From Dendrocalamus latiflorus (Eukaryota > Streptophyta > Magnoliopsida > Poales > Poaceae), in contig CM029640.1 of the NCBI GenBank assembly GCA_017311315.1, forward strand, positions 11,624,640 to 11,688,639: a stretch of DNA of 64,000 nt. The letters are read 5' to 3'. Positions 58,363 through 64,000 of this stretch are shown here, piece by piece (position 1 is the stretch's first letter; each line of letters starts with the position of its first letter). The notes below the pieces were generated by a model, which did not search any database, was not told the origin of the DNA, and saw only the letters and a program-made list of their open reading frames with translations. The position numbers and the translations under genes were made by a program.

Positions 58363-58566
58363 TGTTATACAATATTCGACTGTTTTTTAGGACAAAAACA
58401 GTCAGATTGATTTGAGACGTTAGATCTCCATCTAACGGATCCATCCATACAGGCCCCCCTACAAAAAAATGATTTAGGGCGTTGGATCTCTATCTAACGG
58501 TTCAAAATCTGACTGTTTTTGTCCTCAAAATCTAACTGTTTTTAACAGTCGAATGTTGTATAGACA
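58363..58566. mobile_element. Foldback MITE with nested hairpins
   Basis: The ends TGTTATACAATATTCGACTG and CAGTCGAATGTTGTATAGACA pair. A second inner pair, GGACAAAAACAGTCAGATT and AATCTGACTGTTTTTGTCC, is perfect. Two GTTAGATCTCCATCTAACG-like hairpins lie in the loop. No target duplication was established. Confidence 0.7.
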
Positions 58567-58616
58567 CTCCCTTTTCTTTTTTAAACTGACCTTCGCGTAA
58601 TTTGATCTGGCCGAGG

Positions 58617-59694
58617 TGTTGGATGCTTAATTCGTTGAGCGTTCCTTGTCTTATTAGTACATCATGTACAGGTCTTAGTTAGTGGATAAAACATTCGTCG
58701 ATGATGTACATTTGCAGTGTCCAAACATAGTGCCCACTCCCCAGCATCTACTGTTGAAAATATAAGCACATGTAGGTTCAATTTATTCCATAAAGTAATC
58801 ATGACATCATGCACCCACAATAACAGAACCATCACAGGCATAAAAGATCTAGACATGTAAACCAGGAAACTGTACATGAACAGATCTAATACGGAGAACA
58901 TTACTGTTACGTACCGATGGTTCTGTTCTTCTCGGTTTGCCGATGTAGACGCCGCAGGCACGGTGAGGATGACACGAAGTCGATGACGATTCGCCGAAGC
59001 CGAACGACGAGGAAGACGAGCCAGAGCTACAGCGAGCAGTCGCGCAGAGCGCTTCCCAAAAACCTTATTCGCCCTCTCCCGGTGCAGGACTTCGAAGGCG
59101 ACGGTTCCGGAGACCTGCTCTCCCGAACGACAGTGCACGCCGGCGGACGGGACGGAGTAGACTACGTGGGACGGCGCAGCACAATGGATGGAGGAGGCAA
59201 AACCCTAGATTGATTTTCGCATTATTCTGTATGAAGGCGGCGGCTCCGTATTTATAGAAGACCAGGACGCGTGATCAAGACGCCTGCACGTTCTCCATAA
59301 CTCGTAACCGAACCGGATTAGCAACCGTAACCGATCCGGATTCACCGCCACTCAAAACAGCAAAATAAAACTGCAAAAGGAAGCCGCGTCTGCGCAAGCA
59401 CCTGGAGCGGATTTTGGCGGACCATTCACGCAGGTGCCGTGCGCCCGCCCAGCCCAGCCCAGCCCAGCCCAGCGAGGCGAGGCGAGCGAGCGCGCGCGTG
59501 TTATCCTCTAGTTCTCTCCCACACATGCCTCAAGTGGCTAGGAGTGCACCATCCGTTTTAAGGTGGTCTTCCTCTCCTAGAACTAGCAATATGGTACTAA
59601 AGGTCACATGCATGCCTCCTTTGCATGAGTGGGCCTTTGAGATTTAATAGGAATTATTCTTATTATATGGGCTTGGCCCACATATAATCCAACA
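58617..59694 (-). mobile_element. Probable solo LTR, copia-like
   Basis: The ends TGTTGGAT (58617) and ATCCAACA (59694) are perfect 8-base inverted repeats. On the minus strand a CTATAAATACGGAGCC core-promoter motif (near 59260-59245) precedes a GC-rich leader with frames that have no family match. The flanks do not form a 5-bp duplication. The LTR call rests on the ends and promoter only, and adjacent-element recombination is possible. Confidence 0.5.
59447..59473. repeat. (CCCAG)n short tandem repeat
   Basis: About five CCCAG units followed by GAGGC and GAGC words, within the LTR-like block. Confidence 0.85.
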
Positions 59695-59890
59695 TCTACA
59701 TGTGTTAGAGAGGACAAATCGAGATTGAGCCAAAGGTATATACTACAAGCTATTAGCTGCAGAACACTCGGTTTGTGTGGCATTAATTAATTATGTCAGG
59801 AGTATCATGAACTAGCTTGGGCCTTAGATCGGTACGAAATCATGGCCATCTGCCAAAGCGTCAGGTCAGTAAAGGGAGCAGAATAGCTCT

Positions 59891-60008
<118 letters not shown>

Positions 60009-60025
60009 AACAATGCACAACCAGA

Positions 60026-61145
60026 TGGAACATCTCAGCCTAACAAAATCTTAGAATATCGCTTACAACTATAAATACTACCAATTAAAATTATTAAATA
60101 CATATTACCAACATATAGGTTTTAAATAATCTCTCAACATAACCATAAACATATAAATTTCAGCAATACGGAAATCATTGATTGATATTAAAATGAACCA
60201 ATTGACAATAAACTGAATCAGTGATAAATCCAAAGGAAACTAAGAATTGACATCAATATAAAACCATTAAGTGCTAAAAAATCATTATTTATCTAAGAAT
60301 TTCATGGATAGTAAAACTTATTTCTAATAATAAATAAGTGATCACTAAGTGAAAGAAAGACTATAAAGTGCAAGATCAATTTGTTCTATATCCCACCCAT
60401 GCATGTCATTATTAACAGGCACCTAAAAAATAAAGTAAGAATGAGTCCATGACTCATAAAATACACTAGAATAATAAATAAGACCAACATCATATTAACA
60501 ATTCATATACATTCACCATCATCTCCACTTTACATATTCATTCTCATCAAGTTCCATACATACATCTGATAATCTCATTTCTATTTTCATAAATGCAATG
60601 CACATGTCTCAACTTCTCTTTGCTTATACCAGTATAGCGGAGTGAGTACCCATCAATGGTCACTCATGTCTGTCCTTTTTCATACGGGGACCTTGAGCCC
60701 TTTTTATACAAGGACCTCAAACCCGTCCTTTTTCATACGAGACATCATCTCTACTCCTGTGGAGTATCTATCAAAGTAGATCTTTCTCTAGAGGGCCACA
60801 CAAAATACCTCTTTACAACATGAATGCTCAATATGAAATGCAATGATTATATCTTTCTTTAGTTAGTTATTAGCATTAATCAATTGGTATAATCATTAAT
60901 GTAATCCTTTTCATCATCATCATCATCATCATTCTACCATAAATCTATGAGCACTACAAGAACAAATAAATTCATATGAATCATTATGGTAAGTATTTAT
61001 TTAAACATAAAAACAAGTTGAAACACTCGAATTTCATTATGCCACGAACTTAACTTTTCAAGTTGCGATAAATGGGTTGATTAGAAAAAGACAACAAACC
61101 TGATGCAACTCCTCCTACAGTAATTACCCAATTTCAATATAAGAC

Positions 61146-61237
<92 letters not shown>

Positions 61238-62167
61238 ATATGTATGTATGTATATATATATAAGGCAATAATTAAATCACAATGTTTCTACACACTTCCT
61301 AAATCTACAATACCTCCTTTACTGCACAGTCTCCCCTATTGTTTCGATACTAAAAATAGCATAACTTCCACCTCCCAGATCCTATCACAGCAAACAACAC
61401 TAGTTTTGAATTGTACCTAAAATTCTCTACAAGTTATTATTTGACCATAAGTCCATATTAAATCATTTAACCCTATTTTTAACCCAGAAAGGATGTTATG
61501 TCATCTTCTGGACATCAAGCGTAATAATTTCATATCAATTAATCTACACGTGCAAATACAGTAAACCATAGCATTTTTAGAATCTACAGAAAGTTAGCTA
61601 CCTCTTTCTAGTTATACCCAAAATTTAGTTTTTTTATCATCTACCAAGTCAATTTAATAATTTCCCATGACTGCATTCAACAGTAACCGATTTTGGATAG
61701 CAGCCTTTCAAAATCCATAAATCCTATTCTACCCATCCATAATTCATGTTCTTAGACTTTTTAGAATTCTTAGACAATTACCTACACTTTCATGTAGAGA
61801 AAATGCCCTAATTCATCCATTTAATATTTTTAATATACATATTACCAAGTCCTGTCAAAAGACGATAATTTATCAGATAGTAGACTTACAAAAATCATAA
61901 CTTGAAATTTAACCATCCAATTGACGTGAGTAAATGCTTTGAGAAAGCTAATAAAATTATTTATAACATCTAGTAGATGATATTATCAAATTATACCCAT
62001 ACAGTGCCCAAAAACAGCAATAGAAAACTACCACAGACAAACCGATCTACTAATCAATCCCTTGATGAATACTTGCTACCTCTCTCTCTCTAATCCCTAC
62101 TCTAATCTCTACTAAAAATTTAGCAAAATAGATAGGAAACATCCAGATTGATACCCTGGTGAAGGAT
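60026..62167. mobile_element. LTR of the TGTAACACC family, copy B, interrupted
   Basis: It starts TGGAACATCTCAGCC, a diverged form of the family start. It matches copy A (28281) for its first 250 bp and again from about 61455 (shared CATTTAACCC, GTTATGTCATCTTCTGGACA). It also matches copy C along its length. It is cut at 62167, at a point equivalent to about 29245 in copy A, where copy C begins. A TA/TATG microsatellite lies inside. Three TCCTTTTTCATACG words recur at 60675-60750. Confidence 0.65.
61152..61262. repeat. (TA)n(TATG)n microsatellite
   Basis: TA repeat grading into TATG units, inside LTR copy B. Confidence 0.95.
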
Positions 62168-64000
62168 TGTAACACCCCGACTTCTCAGAAACCCAGAATG
62201 TCACTTACAACTAAATACACTACCAATTTTAACCAGTGAACAAATATTACCAACAACTAACCTTCAAGATTAAATATTCTATATAACATTAAATATAAAT
62301 TTTAGCAACATTGTAAAACCATAAAATGAACTTAGCATAGATCAACAATAACTAAGATGAAACATAAATGAGTCTATAATTGATTAAAGCATCAAGCAGT
62401 AATATTAAGAACTATGAGGACTAAGGAAAACCACAAATTATCCAATTATTATAATATAAGATACTAAATTATTCATGATCAAAAGTGATAAATTGCTAGG
62501 TGAAGTGAAGAGCTATAAAGTGTAGTTATTCCATGTTCTATTTTCACCTAATGCATGATGCCATCAACGTTCACCTAAAAATAACAAATAAGTAAGGATG
62601 AGTCCATGACTCAGCAAGTACAAAGCAAAATAGTAAACAAAGTAAGCATCATTTTAACATTTCATCTTAATTCACCATTATCTTATTATCACATACTCGT
62701 TTTCATCAAGTTCCATATATGCCTCATTTTTTTAGTTCTCTTTTCATGAATGCAATGCCCAAGAGTCAGTTTCTCTTCTCATATACCGTTATACTTGAGT
62801 GTTCATCTGTCGACGACACACCCTCGCACTATCCTTTTTCATACAGGGTTGCTCTATGTTTTTTCATGCAGGGTCTCATCTCCACTCCCATGGAGTGCCT
62901 ACCGAGGTAGGTCTTTACAACACTAATGCTCATATGTAATACAATAATTATCTTTTTTCATTAGCTAATTGACAACATAAATCAATTGACACAATCATAA
63001 TCATAACCATAAATGTATGAGTAATTTGAGAACAAGTATCATCATATGAATCATCCTGGCAAGTAATTGTTTAAATAAGTAATAAGCGCAAATACTTGAA
63101 TACCATTCTACTATACACTTGCCTTTCTAGTTGTGACGACCGGGATGATTTGAAGGTGACAACATACCCGACGTAACTCCTTCTATAATAAATATTCAAT
63201 CGTAATACCCGCTACAATAATAGAAGACATCAATTAATCGACAACGCTCCTACACACGCTCCAAACCTACAGCTTCCCCCTTTATCGGACAATCAACCTC
63301 ACTGTCCTAGTACTAAAAATATCAAAACTTTTGACTCCCACATCAAAATATAACAAAACATACCAATTCCGGAATCTATACAAAATTCTCCATAATTTCC
63401 TAGTTAATCCAATATTCAGATTAAATCATCTAAACCCCTTTTAACCTAGAAAACAAATCTGTTATCGTCGGCACAACAAACTTAATAATTCCATATCTTT
63501 AAACCTACATGTGCAAACCTATTGAAATATGATATTTTTAAAATCTAAAAGAAATTTCTTATTATTTTCTAGTTATTCCTAAAATTTAATTCTGACATTA
63601 AATTAGTCAAATTAATGATTTTCCCGACTGCGTCCAACAGCAACCCGGTGCTGGACAACAGCCTTCTAAAATTCATAACTGCTATTCTACCTATCTAAAA
63701 ATTATGTTCTTAGCTTTTCTGAATACTTAAGAAATTACTTACAATGTTCAAGTTGACTACATTCCCAAATTAGTTTATTTACTATTTTTAATCTACCGAT
63801 TACTACACACTGCCAGAACATGACAAATTTACCAGTAACAGCAAGGTGTGAAGGCCCGGCGGTAGTGTTGGAAGGAGGTGCTGGCGCAGGCGACGGCGCC
63901 CAAAGAAAAAATAGAACAACGTGGCTAGGGTTTTAATTTCTAGTTTTTTTTGGTTCATCGCTTTCCCACGATCCCTAATATATATCATGGCACGAGATTG
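62168..64000. mobile_element. LTR of the TGTAACACC family, copy C, runs off the window
   Basis: It starts TGTAACACCCCGACTTC inside copy B and aligns with B and A throughout (for example GAGTCCATGACTCA and TTTTTCATACAGGG words). The last 150 bases correspond to the GC-rich end part of copy A. The right end is beyond 64000. Confidence 0.65.

Overview
The window is nuclear DNA of a grass (Poaceae), most likely rice or a close relative. The evidence is plant-type intron-containing genes, Stowaway and Tourist/PIF-type MITEs, Ty1-copia and TRIM-like elements with initiator-Met primer sites, a Mutator-like element carrying a plant mobile domain gene, and long TA and CT microsatellites. It is a gene-poor, transposon-rich stretch. 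I can support one apparently intact host gene, one host gene broken by a recent insertion, and four fragments of host genes. No tRNA, rRNA or CRISPR array was seen. The species is an inference.

Layout. 1-3245: no recognisable gene. 3246-4124 (-): pseudogene of a TBC/RabGAP protein. 4956-8578: a hAT transposon with 8-bp target duplications, a deleted transposase, and a captured piece of an RRM-like host gene. 9461-15903: a small TRIM-like element with 124/128-bp LTRs, split by a 4.7-kb non-autonomous LTR element (10257-14956, -). 18367-18820 (+): fragment of an augmin subunit 3 gene. 20006-21417: a second TRIM-like element. 21998-22249: a hAT MITE. 22520-22990: a degenerate AT-rich tandem repeat.

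23139-31073 (+) holds the cytochrome c maturation gene CCMH. Three coding exons give 152 aa, and a 5' UTR exon with a TATA box and a 39-G tract is inferred. Intron 1 carries a small MITE and a hAT element that itself contains a solo LTR. A Stowaway MITE lies just after the gene. 31948-33142 (-) is a truncated GT37 fucosyltransferase copy split by MITE sequence. 33145-38310 is LTR-derived and MITE sequence.

39596-50085 (-) is a second GT37 fucosyltransferase gene with two exons (576 codons without the insertion). Exon 2 is interrupted at 40089-45908 by a complete Ty1-copia element with 801-bp LTRs, a TCTTG target duplication and an open 1401-aa polyprotein, so the insertion looks very young. 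51149-55882 is a Mutator-like element with long inverted repeats and a decayed plant-mobile-domain gene. The last 8 kb holds MITEs, an LTR-like block, microsatellites and two nested copies of the LTR family also found in CCMH intron 1.

The genes do not form a pathway. CCMH acts in mitochondrial cytochrome c assembly, and the GT37 pair belongs to Golgi cell-wall or glycoprotein fucosylation. What links the window is repeated transposon insertion, with two host loci visibly modified by it.
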